Source: DASPGQ01 sp035457705 (GTDB taxonomy: Bacteria; Acidobacteriota; Vicinamibacteria; Marinacidobacterales; SMYC01). Taken from it: a DNA stretch of 64,000 nucleotides. The position numbers were made by a program, and so were the translations under genes. The notes beneath the pieces were generated by a model. That model saw only the letters and a program-made list of their open reading frames with translations. It had not been told where the DNA came from and ran no database searches. The stretch is taken from the NCBI GenBank assembly GCA_035457705.1, contig DATIBD010000098.1, positions 62,001-126,000 of the forward strand, given 5' to 3'. Positions 50,851 through 59,838 of this stretch are shown here, piece by piece; positions within the stretch are counted from its first letter, which is position 1, and each line of letters begins with the position of its first letter.

Positions 50851-52465
50851 ACACCACGTTGCCGGCCGCGATGGTGATGAGCTGCGCCCCGTTCACGGAG
50901 TACGCGATCGGAGCCGAGTGCACGCGAGCACCGAGGGTGATGTGCCACAGCTCCTTTCCGCTCTCGGCATCGAGCGCGAAAAAATAACCGTCCACCGTCC
51001 CGCCGAAGACCAGGTCGCCGGCCGTCGCCAGGAGACCTGCCGTCGATCGCGGCTGGATCTCGAACTCCCAGCGTAGCTCTCCGTTTCGCGGGTCGATGGC
51101 CCGGATGGCGCTCTTGTACTTGTCCACGGGAAGCACGTTCTCGGCCCCGCCCCCAGTGTAATATTCGCCGTCGCGATACTCCTGCTCGCGGAGGAAGAAC
51201 TTCTGCTCTCCGTCGTGCGCGTTCACGTAGTAGAGCTGGGACCTTGGGCTGTAAGCCGGCGACCACCAGTTGGTACCTCCGGCGACGGGTGGCGAGACGA
51301 CCGTGCCTTCGGCCGACGGCAGTTTTCCCGGCGCGCGGATGGGCCTCCCCTTCTCGTCGAGGCCTTCGGCCCAGGTCTGTCTCGCGAACGGCGTCCCGAC
51401 GAGGAACTCCCCGGTCACGCGATCCAGAGTGTAGTAGAAGGCATTGCGATTGGCCCACATGAGGACCTTGCGCGGTGTGCCGTTGAGATCGATATCTCCG
51501 AGGATGGGTACTTGAATCGCGTCCCAATCGTGCACGTCCCAGGGTGTGAACTGGAAGTACCACTCGAGCTCTCCGGTGTCGGCATTCACCGCGAGGGCGG
51601 AGTCCGAATACAGGTTGTCGCCCATCCGCACCTCGCCGTTCCAGTCCGGACCTGGGTTTCCCGTGCCCCAATAAATAAGGTTCAGATGCGGATCGTATGC
51701 CCCGGTAATCCACGTCGGGGCGCCCCCGGTCTTCCACGAATCGCCCTCCCAGGTCGCATTGTCCGGATGCTCGGGTCCGGGAATCGTATAGAGGCGCCAA
51801 ACCCGATCGCCCGTCTCGGGATGATAGGCATCGAGGAAGCCGCGGATTCCGTACTCTCCGCCGGCGACGCCGGTGACGACCAGGTCTTTCACGACTAATG
51901 GTGCTGCCGTCTTGCTATAGCCCTTCTGGTGGTCGGCGGTCTCGGCGTTCCATTTGAGGCTTCCGGTTCGGGCGTCGATGGCGACGAGGTGGGCGTCGAG
52001 GGTGCTCATGAACAACGTCTCACCCAGGATCGCGACCCCGCGGTTGTTTCGCCCGCAGCAGATCCGGATATCTTCCGGAAGCTCGTGGTTGTAGCGCCAG
52101 TAGGGCCGGCCGCTGCCGGCGTCGACCGCCACGACGTTGCTCGGAGCCTCGGTGATGAACATGACGCCGTCGACCACGAGCGGCACCGTCTCGGCACGAT
52201 CGATCTCGGGAATCTGATAGGCCCACTTGAGCTCGAGCTCGGAAACGTTCTCGCGGTGAACCTGATCCAGGCGGCTGAACCGCTGGCTGTCCAGCGTGCC
52301 CGAGTACATGAGCCAATTCTCGGGCTCATCGGCGGCGTTCAGGAGACGCTCCCAGCTTACCGGCCGGAGCGCCGGCGTTGCCCTGTCGTCCCGCCACGCC
52401 TCCTGAGCCTCTAGGGGCGGCGAGAAGGCGACGACCGCCGTCCAGAACGCGAGACTCTTCATCAT
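50831..52465 (-). CDS. PQQ-dependent alcohol dehydrogenase (quinoprotein)
   Basis: This 544-residue secreted eight-bladed propeller has a signal peptide (SLAFWTAVVAFSPPLEAQ), LKWAYQIPEIDRAETVPLVV, the adjacent-cysteine motif IRICCGRNNRGVA (vicinal disulfide over PQQ), WGTGNPGPDWNGEVRMGDNL and FTPWDVHDWDA. It oxidises alcohols in the periplasm and passes electrons to cytochrome c. The start at 52465 overlaps the upstream cytochrome stop (TGATG). It is slightly shorter than classical methanol dehydrogenase and lacks a fused heme domain, the partner cytochrome being the next gene. Confidence 0.93.
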   Translation of the reverse strand: MMKSLAFWTAVVAFSPPLEAQEAWRDDRATPALRPVSWERLLNAADEPENWLMYSGTLDSQRFSRLDQVHRENVSELELKWAYQIPEIDRAETVPLVVDGVMFITEAPSNVVAVDAGSGRPYWRYNHELPEDIRICCGRNNRGVAILGETLFMSTLDAHLVAIDARTGSLKWNAETADHQKGYSKTAAPLVVKDLVVTGVAGGEYGIRGFLDAYHPETGDRVWRLYTIPGPEHPDNATWEGDSWKTGGAPTWITGAYDPHLNLIYWGTGNPGPDWNGEVRMGDNLYSDSALAVNADTGELEWYFQFTPWDVHDWDAIQVPILGDIDLNGTPRKVLMWANRNAFYYTLDRVTGEFLVGTPFARQTWAEGLDEKGRPIRAPGKLPSAEGTVVSPPVAGGTNWWSPAYSPRSQLYYVNAHDGEQKFFLREQEYRDGEYYTGGGAENVLPVDKYKSAIRAIDPRNGELRWEFEIQPRSTAGLLATAGDLVFGGTVDGYFFALDAESGKELWHITLGARVHSAPIAYSVNGAQLITIAAGNVVFTFGLD

Positions 52466-53253
52466 CAGCTCTCTTTCCGCAGCGAGAATAAGTAAGCGAT
52501 CAGATCGTCCATTTCGCTGTCGTTCAACGTCTCCGTGGCCTTTGGCATCGTCGATTTCTCGCTCCGTTCGATCGAGCGAACCCCGCTCTTCGACAAGTGC
52601 CAGAGGTTCTCGTTGCCATCCATGATGCGAAGAGTGAACGTGTCCTCGTCCATTCGAAGCCCCTCGACGCGCGAGCCATCGGCCCGCACGACTTTCATCG
52701 TCCACCAGCGAGGCTCTACCGTCTCATCCGGTTCCGTCAGGTCTTTCCTCAGCTCTTCAGGGTCGCGTCGGTTGCCGACCGTCGACAGATCGGGACCGAG
52801 CCGTCCCCCCGCGCCCTTGACCATGTGGCAGCTCAGGCAGTTCCCCTTCCCGGCGAAGACAGCTTCACCCCGGCGCGCATCTCCGGGGAGGTCGAAGTCG
52901 GCCGGATTCGGGTTGAGCGAGTTGACGTACGTCACCAACTGCCAGATCGTCTCGTCCGCCGCCCAAGCGATCCCCACCATCGTCGTGCCGGGAATGCCGT
53001 CGCGAATGACCGAAAAAAGGCCCGCGTCGGTGCTCGCATTACTGAACGTGCCGGTGGTCAGGTCAGGGGCGCCCGTTTCATCGTTGCCCTTTCCATCGAG
53101 TCCGTGGCACCGCCCGCACTCGGAAGCGAAAACGCGCGCGCCCATCCGCTCGTCGACCGTCGTCGTGAAGGGGTTCTCCTGAGCGAATAGCCGCGGAGCG
53201 CCATGGCCCGTGACGAGGATCCACAGGAGACCAACGAGTGGGCTTGTATGCAT
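52465..53253 (-). CDS. Diheme c-type cytochrome, partner of the PQQ dehydrogenase
   Basis: This 262-residue secreted protein has a signal peptide (LVGLLWILVTGHGAPRLFAQ) and two heme sites: CGRCH in the first cytochrome domain and CLSCH in the second. A C-terminal segment (TMKVVRADGSRVEGLRMDED, then LNDSEMDDLIAYLFSLR) resembles the region after the heme domain in planctomycete-type dehydrogenase subunits. It accepts electrons from the coupled quinoprotein. Start at 53253 has GAGGTGG upstream. The region to 53335 is a divergent promoter. Confidence 0.92.
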   Translation of the reverse strand: MHTSPLVGLLWILVTGHGAPRLFAQENPFTTTVDERMGARVFASECGRCHGLDGKGNDETGAPDLTTGTFSNASTDAGLFSVIRDGIPGTTMVGIAWAADETIWQLVTYVNSLNPNPADFDLPGDARRGEAVFAGKGNCLSCHMVKGAGGRLGPDLSTVGNRRDPEELRKDLTEPDETVEPRWWTMKVVRADGSRVEGLRMDEDTFTLRIMDGNENLWHLSKSGVRSIERSEKSTMPKATETLNDSEMDDLIAYLFSLRKES

Positions 53254-53335
53254 CGTGCCACCTCTTTGCGGACGCCGATCATAATCGCTTTCGGCAAGCA
53301 GCGTCGAGGAGGTAGAATCTCCTGGCGAGGCAGCG

Positions 53336-55981
53336 ATGCGGAATCTCTGGAGGCCATTCGGCTTCGGTCTCACGCTCCACGCCGCGATCGCGCTCATCAC
53401 CTCCCCCAGAGCCATCGCGCAGCCGCCGTCCGACTTCGAGAAAGTCATCCGGCCCATCATGGAGCGAAGCTGCTGGAACTGCCACGGTGAGGCGGTCCAG
53501 CTGTCGAGCCTCGACTTGCGCACTCGCGACGGCGCGCTAGAAGGTGGCGCTCGAGGTCCCGCGATCGTTCCGGGGCGTGCCGACGAAAGCCGTCTCTATC
53601 GGGTCGTCGCCGGGCTCGAGCAGCCCTCGATGCCGATGGAGGGCGACACTCTGAGCGACGAAGAAGTCGCCGCAGTTCGCAATTGGATCAACGGAGGGGC
53701 CCACTGGGATACCGGAGCCACGACGACGGCGGCCGACGCGCTCGAAGTCCTCGAAGGCGAAGAGCTATCGCCCGACGCTCTGGCGGCCGCCCGCGAGTAC
53801 TGGGCGTTCCAGCTCCCCGTCCAGGCCCCGCTCCCCGACAACGCCGACGTTCCCCATCTCGAGAATCCGATCGACCTTTTCCTCGAGCGGGCGAGACGCG
53901 ACAAAGGGGTTCACGCCGCACCACGAGCGGATCGGGCAACGCTCGTCCGTCGCGCCTATCTCGATCTGATCGGCCTGCCTCCCACGCCCGAGGAGGCGCG
54001 GGCGTTCCTCGATGACACCGGACCGGGTGCCTGGCCGCAACTGATCGATCGGCTTCTCGCCTCACCGCATTACGGCGAGCGCTGGGGCCGTCACTGGCTC
54101 GACGTGGCGCGTTACGCGGACTCGAGCGGCTTCGAGCACGATCGCGATCGGCCCAACGCCTGGCGCTACCGCGACTACGTCATTGAGTCGTTCAACGAGG
54201 ACAAGCCCTACGACCGGTTCATCAAAGAGCAGGTCGCCGGCGACGAGCTCGACGACGCGAGCCATGAAACGCGTATCGCCACCGGGTTCTTGCGCGCCGG
54301 GCCACGAGTGCTCTTTCGCGAGAAAGACAATCCCGAGCGCCGCCACGACTATCTCGACGACGTGCTCGCCACGATCGGCCGGGGAGTGCTGGGCCTGACG
54401 GTTCACTGTGCCCGCTGCCACGACCACAAGTTCGATCCGATTCCCCAAAGGGACTACTACCGCCTGCAGGCGTCGATCTTCGGTTACGTCGAGACCGAAT
54501 ACCCGCTTCTCTCTCCCGAGGAAGTCGACGCCTACGTGAAGAAGAACGCGGAGATCGATGCGCGGCAGCAGGCGCTCCAGGAAGAGATCTCTGCGATCGA
54601 AGCCCCTTATCGCCATCGACTGCAGCTCGAGGAGCTGCGCGAGCGGTTTCCCGCTCATGTACAGCGCGCCGTGCTGAAGCCCGACGATCAACGTACGCCG
54701 GGTGAGAAGCTCCTGGCGGTGCAGGTGCTTTCGGTCGGGGTGGATCAGGAGCAGGTCGACGCTGCCTTGACGCCCGAGGATTCCGCTCGGCGTCAGGCGC
54801 TGAATAACCGGCGCGAGGCCTTGGAAAACGAGCGGCCGGAAAAACCCGCAATGGCGGAGATCGTCACCGACGGCGACTACCGGTACGCGCCCGATGGTTT
54901 TGGCGACGAGATCGTCGGATGTCCCGAATGTCGTGTCGGGCCCGATGAGCCGGGAAGCTTCCTTCACGAAGGTCCGGGACGCTACGAGGCGCCGCCCAGC
55001 TATTTTCTGATCCGGGGAGATCCTTTCAGCAAGGGATCGCTCATGTCTCCCGGGTTCGTTTCGGTCGCGACCTACGACGATCCACCCACCGAGATACAGC
55101 GCCCCGACGGCCGTACTTCGGGACGCCGTCTCGCGCTCGCGGAATGGCTGGTGTCGCCATCGAATCCTCTCACGGCCCGCGTGATGGTCAACCGGATCTG
55201 GCACCACCACTTCGGACGTGGCATCGTCGCGACGCTCGACAACTTCGGCAAGGTCGGCGAGCGACCGTCGCACCCGGAGCTACTCGACTGGCTCGCGGTC
55301 GAGTTCATGAAGCGCGGCTTTCGCATCAAAGAGATGCACCGGTTGATGATGACTTCCGAGGCTTATCAGATGGCGTCCACATTTGAAGATGCAACCAGTC
55401 GCGAACGAGATCCGGCGAACCACTACCTGTGGAAATACCGCCCGCATCGACTCGAGGCGGAGATCGTGCGTGATTCCATCATGGCGGCGAGCGGCAGTAT
55501 CGACCTCACCATCGGCGGGCCACCGGTTTTCCCTTACGTGCCCCAAGAGATTCTGGCGTCGCAGGCCCACGGAACCTGGCGAAACCAGCCGGACGGGCCG
55601 GACGCGTGGCGGCGGAGCGTCTACGTCTACCGCCGCCGTTCGCTAGGCTTTCCGTTCTTCGATACGTTCGATCTGCCCGATCAGAACGTGACCGCGGCCG
55701 CCCGTAACGTCTCGACGGTACCAACCCAGGCCCTGACGCTGCTGAACAATCCGTTCGTACTGAGGCAGGCGCGGCGGTTCGCCGAACGTCTGGAGAAAGA
55801 GATACCGGACGGCGTCGCGGACCTCGTGAATGCCCGGGTCGATCGCGCGTTTCGCATCGCGCTTGCGAGGCCTCCCACCCAGGAGGAGGCCGCGATCGCC
55901 CGCGAGCTGATCGAACGGGGTTCCCTGATCGATCTCACACACGTGATGCTCAACCTGAACGAGTTCCTGTACCTGAGGTGA
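53336..55981 (+). CDS. Planctomycete-type cytochrome c DUF1549/DUF1553 protein
   Basis: This 881-residue secreted protein has a signal peptide and PSD1-type cytochrome c (CWNCH, residues 46-50). DUF1549 follows (RRAYLDLIGLPPTPEEARAF, HYGERWGRHWLDVARYADSS, VHCARCHDHKFDPI with another CxxCH), then DUF1553 (LAEWLVSPSNPLTARVMVNR, IWHHHFGRGIV). Proteins of this sort are abundant in Planctomycetes and Acidobacteria, usually next to a DUF1501 gene as here. Their role, probably oxidative polysaccharide breakdown or electron transfer outside the cell, is not established. Confidence 0.93.
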   Translation: MRNLWRPFGFGLTLHAAIALITSPRAIAQPPSDFEKVIRPIMERSCWNCHGEAVQLSSLDLRTRDGALEGGARGPAIVPGRADESRLYRVVAGLEQPSMPMEGDTLSDEEVAAVRNWINGGAHWDTGATTTAADALEVLEGEELSPDALAAAREYWAFQLPVQAPLPDNADVPHLENPIDLFLERARRDKGVHAAPRADRATLVRRAYLDLIGLPPTPEEARAFLDDTGPGAWPQLIDRLLASPHYGERWGRHWLDVARYADSSGFEHDRDRPNAWRYRDYVIESFNEDKPYDRFIKEQVAGDELDDASHETRIATGFLRAGPRVLFREKDNPERRHDYLDDVLATIGRGVLGLTVHCARCHDHKFDPIPQRDYYRLQASIFGYVETEYPLLSPEEVDAYVKKNAEIDARQQALQEEISAIEAPYRHRLQLEELRERFPAHVQRAVLKPDDQRTPGEKLLAVQVLSVGVDQEQVDAALTPEDSARRQALNNRREALENERPEKPAMAEIVTDGDYRYAPDGFGDEIVGCPECRVGPDEPGSFLHEGPGRYEAPPSYFLIRGDPFSKGSLMSPGFVSVATYDDPPTEIQRPDGRTSGRRLALAEWLVSPSNPLTARVMVNRIWHHHFGRGIVATLDNFGKVGERPSHPELLDWLAVEFMKRGFRIKEMHRLMMTSEAYQMASTFEDATSRERDPANHYLWKYRPHRLEAEIVRDSIMAASGSIDLTIGGPPVFPYVPQEILASQAHGTWRNQPDGPDAWRRSVYVYRRRSLGFPFFDTFDLPDQNVTAAARNVSTVPTQALTLLNNPFVLRQARRFAERLEKEIPDGVADLVNARVDRAFRIALARPPTQEEAAIARELIERGSLIDLTHVMLNLNEFLYLR

Positions 55982-55985
55982 ACGT

Positions 55986-57431
55986 ATGAAAGAAACGTTC
56001 TGGTCGCGCCGCCGCTTCCTCTTCGAGTCGGGTGGCGGAATCGCTGGGCTCGCCCTGGCCCAGCTTCTCGACCGTGACGGGTTGCTCGCCGCCGAGTCGT
56101 GCGACGCCCTGGTTGAGGGAACCCCGTTCGCGCCGAAGCCGCCGCACTTCGCGCCGCGCGCCACCTCCGTGATCTCGCTTTTCATGAGCGGAGGGGTCAG
56201 CCACGTCGACACGTTCGATCCCAAGCCCGCGCTCGCCAAATATGCGGGAGAGCCTCTCGACGGCAAAGTCGGTGGCAGCATCGTGGTCCGCCAGGGCTTC
56301 CCCGGCCCTCTGATGCCGAGCCCGTTCACGTTCAAAAAGTACGGGGAGAGCGGCGTGGACGTATCGGAGCTCTTCCCTCATCTCGCACGACACGTCGATG
56401 ACATCGCGTTTTTGCGATCGGTCTACGGCCGGTCGAACGACCATGTCCAGGCGACCTACGAGATGCAGACGGGCCAGCTGAGGATGGGCTTTCCCAGTGT
56501 GGGCGCCTGGGTGACCTACGGGCTCGGCTCCGAGAGCTCGAGCCTTCCCGCCTTCGTGGTGATGAACGACTACCGGGGCGGGCCGCTCGGCGGGCCGAAC
56601 GACTGGAGCGCCGGCTTCATGCCCGCGAGTTATCAGGGCACACTCTTTCGTGCGGTCGGCCAGCCGATCGTCGACCTCGAGCCTCCCGAAGGCATGACGC
56701 CGGAAGAGCAGCGCGCCCGCCTGGATACGCTCGCGAAACTGAACGAGCTGGATATGGAGAAGTATCCGGGGAGCTCGGAGCTCGCGGCGCGCATCTCGTC
56801 TTACGAGCTCGCCTATCGGATGCAAGGCTGCGCTCCGGAAGCGATCGACCTATCGTCGGAGTCCCGGGAGACGAAAAAGCTCTACGGGCTCGATGACCAA
56901 GTGACGGAGCCCTTCGGCCGGCAGTGCCTGATGGCGCGGCGGCTCGTGGAACGCGGAGTACGCTTCGTGCAGCTCTTCCACGGCGGCATGGGCAATCAGA
57001 ACACCGACACCTGGGATGCGCACAGCAACCTCGAAGAGAACCACCGGCAGCATGCCACAGAGTCCGATCTTCCCATCGCCGGCCTTCTGACGGATCTCGC
57101 GGCGCGGGGCCTGCTCGAATCGACGCTCGTGCTCTGGCACGGAGAGTTCGGACGGATGCCCATCTCTCAACGAGGCGTTGGCCGTGACCACAACCCCGGT
57201 ACCATGACCGTTTGGATGGCGGGTGCTGGGGTCCGCGGCGGACAGGTCATCGGCGCGAGCGACGAGTTCGGATACAAGGCTCTGCAACAGCCGATCTCGG
57301 CACACGACCTGCACGCGACGATCCTGTACCTGCTGGGCATGGACCACACGAAACTGACTTATCAATTCAACGGCCGCGACATGCGCCTCACCGACGTCCA
57401 CGGCACGCCGATTCCACAGATCATCGCCTGA
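55986..57431 (+). CDS. DUF1501 Tat-exported protein
   Basis: This 481-residue protein has a twin-arginine signal (WSRRRFLFESGGGIAGLALA). The alkaline-phosphatase-superfamily-like DUF1501 fold follows: ISLFMSGGVSHVDTFDPKPA, RSNDHVQATYEMQTGQLRMG, GVRFVQLFHGGMGNQ and STLVLWHGEFGRMPIS with GRDHNPGTMTVWMAGAGVRG. Metal-binding Asp and His residues of that superfamily are recognisable. It begins 5 nt after the DUF1553 gene, forming the standard two-gene unit. Whether it is a hydrolase or a structural partner is unknown. Confidence 0.94.
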   Translation: MKETFWSRRRFLFESGGGIAGLALAQLLDRDGLLAAESCDALVEGTPFAPKPPHFAPRATSVISLFMSGGVSHVDTFDPKPALAKYAGEPLDGKVGGSIVVRQGFPGPLMPSPFTFKKYGESGVDVSELFPHLARHVDDIAFLRSVYGRSNDHVQATYEMQTGQLRMGFPSVGAWVTYGLGSESSSLPAFVVMNDYRGGPLGGPNDWSAGFMPASYQGTLFRAVGQPIVDLEPPEGMTPEEQRARLDTLAKLNELDMEKYPGSSELAARISSYELAYRMQGCAPEAIDLSSESRETKKLYGLDDQVTEPFGRQCLMARRLVERGVRFVQLFHGGMGNQNTDTWDAHSNLEENHRQHATESDLPIAGLLTDLAARGLLESTLVLWHGEFGRMPISQRGVGRDHNPGTMTVWMAGAGVRGGQVIGASDEFGYKALQQPISAHDLHATILYLLGMDHTKLTYQFNGRDMRLTDVHGTPIPQIIA

Positions 57432-57805
57432 AGCGGACTCGTCCCCGTCTGCGACAGCCCTTCATCGCGGGCTCTTTGCGCCGCACCCGAACCGGCACCT
57501 TCGGCTAGTTGTCCTCAAAGGATCGCGAGAAACCCACCAAACCGAGAGCCAGTCCCTGGCCTCCTACATGGAACCCGGTACCAGGAGTAGAACGGATACC
57601 GTATGGCGCGGCCGGGCGTAAATCGACTAAACAACGGACAAGGACACAACCGTAAAGGTAGGCTCAAGATGGCGTTCGATCAGGTGAGCTCGTCTAGTCA
57701 CCTTGTTCGCCCGAAATGTTAACAAATGAAGCAAATTTTGGGCCGCACACGGCGACGTCAATAGTCCACAGTCGAGGGGCGGAGCCTCGCCAGAGTGTGA
57801 AGCAA
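57432..57805. other. Intergenic region before the sigma-54 activator
   Basis: This stretch of 374 nt contains no convincing gene. An open frame from an ATG at 57716 runs into the activator, but its first 30 codons use AT-rich triplets unlike the neighbours, so I treat it as leader. A short hairpin (CGAGG...CCTCG, about 57773-57789) lies in it. No clear promoter was found. Confidence 0.5.
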
Positions 57806-58921
57806 ATGCCGAACCAACAGGATCCGATCGCAAGCGCGCGCGCCGCGTTCGTCGCACGGAGTGAATCCATGCTCGACCTCTATCGCCATATCGAGACGAT
57901 CGCGCCAAGCTCGGCCTCGGTCCTCATCGTGGGTGAGAGCGGAACGGGAAAAGAGCTCGTGGCTCGGACACTCCACGGTCTTTCGCAGCGAGAAGACGGT
58001 CCATTCGTCGCGCTCAATTGCGCCGCAATCCCGGAGACACTCCTCGAGAGCGAACTTTTCGGTCACGAGAAAGGCGCGTTCACCGGGGCGACGAACCGAC
58101 GTGCCGGGTGCTTCGAGCTATCGCACGGCGGGACTCTCTTTCTCGATGAGCTCGGCGCATTGCCCTTATCCAGCCAGCCGAAGCTTCTCCGTGTCCTGGA
58201 GGAGAGATCATTCAGGCGGCTGCGCGGAACCGAAGTCATTCGAGTGGACGTTCGTGTGGTCGCAGCGCTCAAGGGGGATCCTTGGCAGGCAGTCGAGGAA
58301 GGCCGATTGCGCGACGACCTGTTCTACCGGCTCAACGTCTTTCAGCTCGACCTGCCGCCGCTGCGAGACCGGATCGTGGACATCCCGTTACTCGCGGAAT
58401 ATTTCGTTCGCCAATTCGCCGCTAAGAATGACAAACGGGTCACGGGACTCTCGCCCGAGGCCGTTCGCCTTCTGGAACGCTACCCCTGGCCAGGCAACGT
58501 TCGAGAGTTGAGGAACGTCATCGAAAGAACGGTCATCGTCTCGAGCGGATGGCTCATCCAAGCGGACGAGCTTCCACGCTCGATTCTCCTGGACGCTCAA
58601 CCACGACCCACTCCGAGCGAGTCGTTCGTGGATCGGGACAAAGATCGATCGAGAACACCATCCGTAGGAATGACTCTAGAAGAGTCGACGCGTTGGCTCG
58701 TTTTGAGAACGCTGGAAGCGAGCCGATTCAACAAGACGCGTACCGCCAGGCTCCTTGGAGTCAGCCCGAAAACTGTCTACAACAAACTGAAGGAGTGGGC
58801 GCGAAACGGAGACGCCGACGCAGCACGCGCAGAAGCGATGTGCTGGGAGCGACTCCGGGGTAAGAGCTCGACTTATCCCGCTCGACTCGAACCGGCAGGC
58901 GCGAACAAGTCCACTGCGTGA
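57806..58921 (+). CDS. Sigma-54-dependent transcriptional activator lacking a sensory domain
   Basis: This 371-residue AAA+ enhancer-binding protein starts almost directly with the ATPase. It has Walker A GESGTGKE (residues 43-50), the sigma-54 contact loop GAFTGA (90-95), Walker B GGTLFLDELG (108-117), the arginine region RRLRGTEVIRVDVRVVAALK and WPGNVRELRNVIERTVIVSS. It ends with a Fis-type helix-turn-helix (FNKTRTARLLGVSPKTVYNK). There is no receiver, GAF or PAS domain, as in PspF. Two sigma-54 promoters lie downstream at 59161 and 61688, making this the natural regulator of the sortase and TonB genes. ATG 57806 preferred over 57716 on codon use. Confidence 0.92.
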   Translation: MPNQQDPIASARAAFVARSESMLDLYRHIETIAPSSASVLIVGESGTGKELVARTLHGLSQREDGPFVALNCAAIPETLLESELFGHEKGAFTGATNRRAGCFELSHGGTLFLDELGALPLSSQPKLLRVLEERSFRRLRGTEVIRVDVRVVAALKGDPWQAVEEGRLRDDLFYRLNVFQLDLPPLRDRIVDIPLLAEYFVRQFAAKNDKRVTGLSPEAVRLLERYPWPGNVRELRNVIERTVIVSSGWLIQADELPRSILLDAQPRPTPSESFVDRDKDRSRTPSVGMTLEESTRWLVLRTLEASRFNKTRTARLLGVSPKTVYNKLKEWARNGDADAARAEAMCWERLRGKSSTYPARLEPAGANKSTA

Positions 58922-59160
58922 CACTCCGGCGAGCGTTCGAGAGAGCGGCCTTTCAACGCCGAGCACGTGGTCTGGACAATTCATACCGTGTCGCCCTTAG
59001 GGATCCCGATCAAGAGAATCGACGACGTCGATTGGTGTGTACGATCTACGCGAGTAGAAAGTTTTGCCGGCGAGCGTTCTCTTGATTCGGACGCCAGCCA
59101 TGACCGTTTACCCGCTTCCTTACCAGCGTTTGGTGCCAAAGGATCGAGCCCGCCTGATTG
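58922..59160. other. Upstream region of the sigma-54 promoter
   Basis: A non-coding stretch between the activator and the sigma-54 promoter. It is the expected place for enhancer sites bound by the activator, but I see no clear long palindrome. Weak small open frames here are shadows. Confidence 0.4.
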
Positions 59161-59176
59161 TGGCACTGTCGTTGCA
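59161..59176 (+). promoter_or_regulatory. Sigma-54 promoter of the sorting-signal protein/sortase operon
   Basis: TGGCAC (59161-59166), 5 nt, TTGCA (59172-59176): this matches the -24/-12 consensus TGGCAC-N5-TTGCW exactly, with the correct GG-to-GC spacing. Transcription would start near 59186. It is downstream of a gene for a sigma-54 activator and 58 nt before the ATG of the LPXTA-type protein. Confidence 0.85.
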
Positions 59177-59195
59177 ATGTCTATTTCTCGAGTAT

Positions 59196-59215
59196 GGAGA
59201 GCAGATTCGCTCTCC
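59196..59215 (+). promoter_or_regulatory. 5'-leader hairpin before the sorting-signal gene
   Basis: GGAGAGC (59196-59202) and GCTCTCC (59209-59215) form a perfect 7-bp stem with a 6-nt loop in the predicted leader, 8 nt before the Shine-Dalgarno GGAGG (59224-59228). It may stabilise the message or tune translation. Confidence 0.5.
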
Positions 59216-59234
59216 GTCACAACGGAGGTAAGAC

Positions 59235-59834
59235 ATGAAAACAAAAATCATTGCGTCGATTGCCGTCGCGCTTTTCACGGCGGCGTTTGTCACATCGCAA
59301 ACCCCAAGCGAGCCGAGCTCGAGCCCGACCGAGAGCGGGACGGTTACCGGCCGCGTCGTCTTGTCCGCAAGAGACACGATCGCGATCCTCACCTCAGAGG
59401 GCGAATCGATGTCGTTCCTGATCGAGCCTGGGACCGAACCCGTGGCCGAGGGCGACGTGGTTCGCATCGAGTTCGAGGAGCAAGACGACGGACAGCTCCG
59501 GGCACTCACAGTCGAGCTCGTGCCAGAGGAGGAGCCAACGGCTTCGCTCATGCCCGCGGAGAAGCCCACGGCTTCGCTAATGCCGGAGGAGAAGCCAACG
59601 GCTGCAGAGCCAGACAACGGTGACAACGGCGACAACGGCCACCGAGCGGCAACGGCTATGGAAGCTCGGAGTGAGCCCGAATCCGATCCGCAACAGCAAC
59701 AGACTTCTGCCGCAGCCCAGGCCGAGGAATTGCCCCGTACGGCGAGCGACGTACCGGCGATCCTACTGGCCGGTCTCTCCTTGGTGGCTGCGGGCTTCGG
59801 CGTTCGAGCGCTTCGGACCCGTCAGGCCGCGTAG
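59235..59834 (+). CDS. Exported protein with LPXTA sorting signal
   Basis: This 199-residue protein has a signal peptide (IIASIAVALFTAAFVTSQ). A small beta-barrel-like domain follows (TGRVVLSARDTIAILTSEGE; VRIEFEEQDDGQLRALTVEL), then a low-complexity linker with repeated PTASLMP/EKPTA units. The C-terminus is LPRTA (residues 166-170), a hydrophobic helix (PAILLAGLSLVAAGFGV) and a basic tail RALRTRQAA. That is the tripartite signal for sortase anchoring, with Ala after Thr as in class D substrates. The next gene encodes a sortase. A sigma-54 promoter and strong GGAGG precede the ATG. Confidence 0.85.
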   Translation: MKTKIIASIAVALFTAAFVTSQTPSEPSSSPTESGTVTGRVVLSARDTIAILTSEGESMSFLIEPGTEPVAEGDVVRIEFEEQDDGQLRALTVELVPEEEPTASLMPAEKPTASLMPEEKPTAAEPDNGDNGDNGHRAATAMEARSEPESDPQQQQTSAAAQAEELPRTASDVPAILLAGLSLVAAGFGVRALRTRQAA

Positions 59835-59838
59835 TCCT

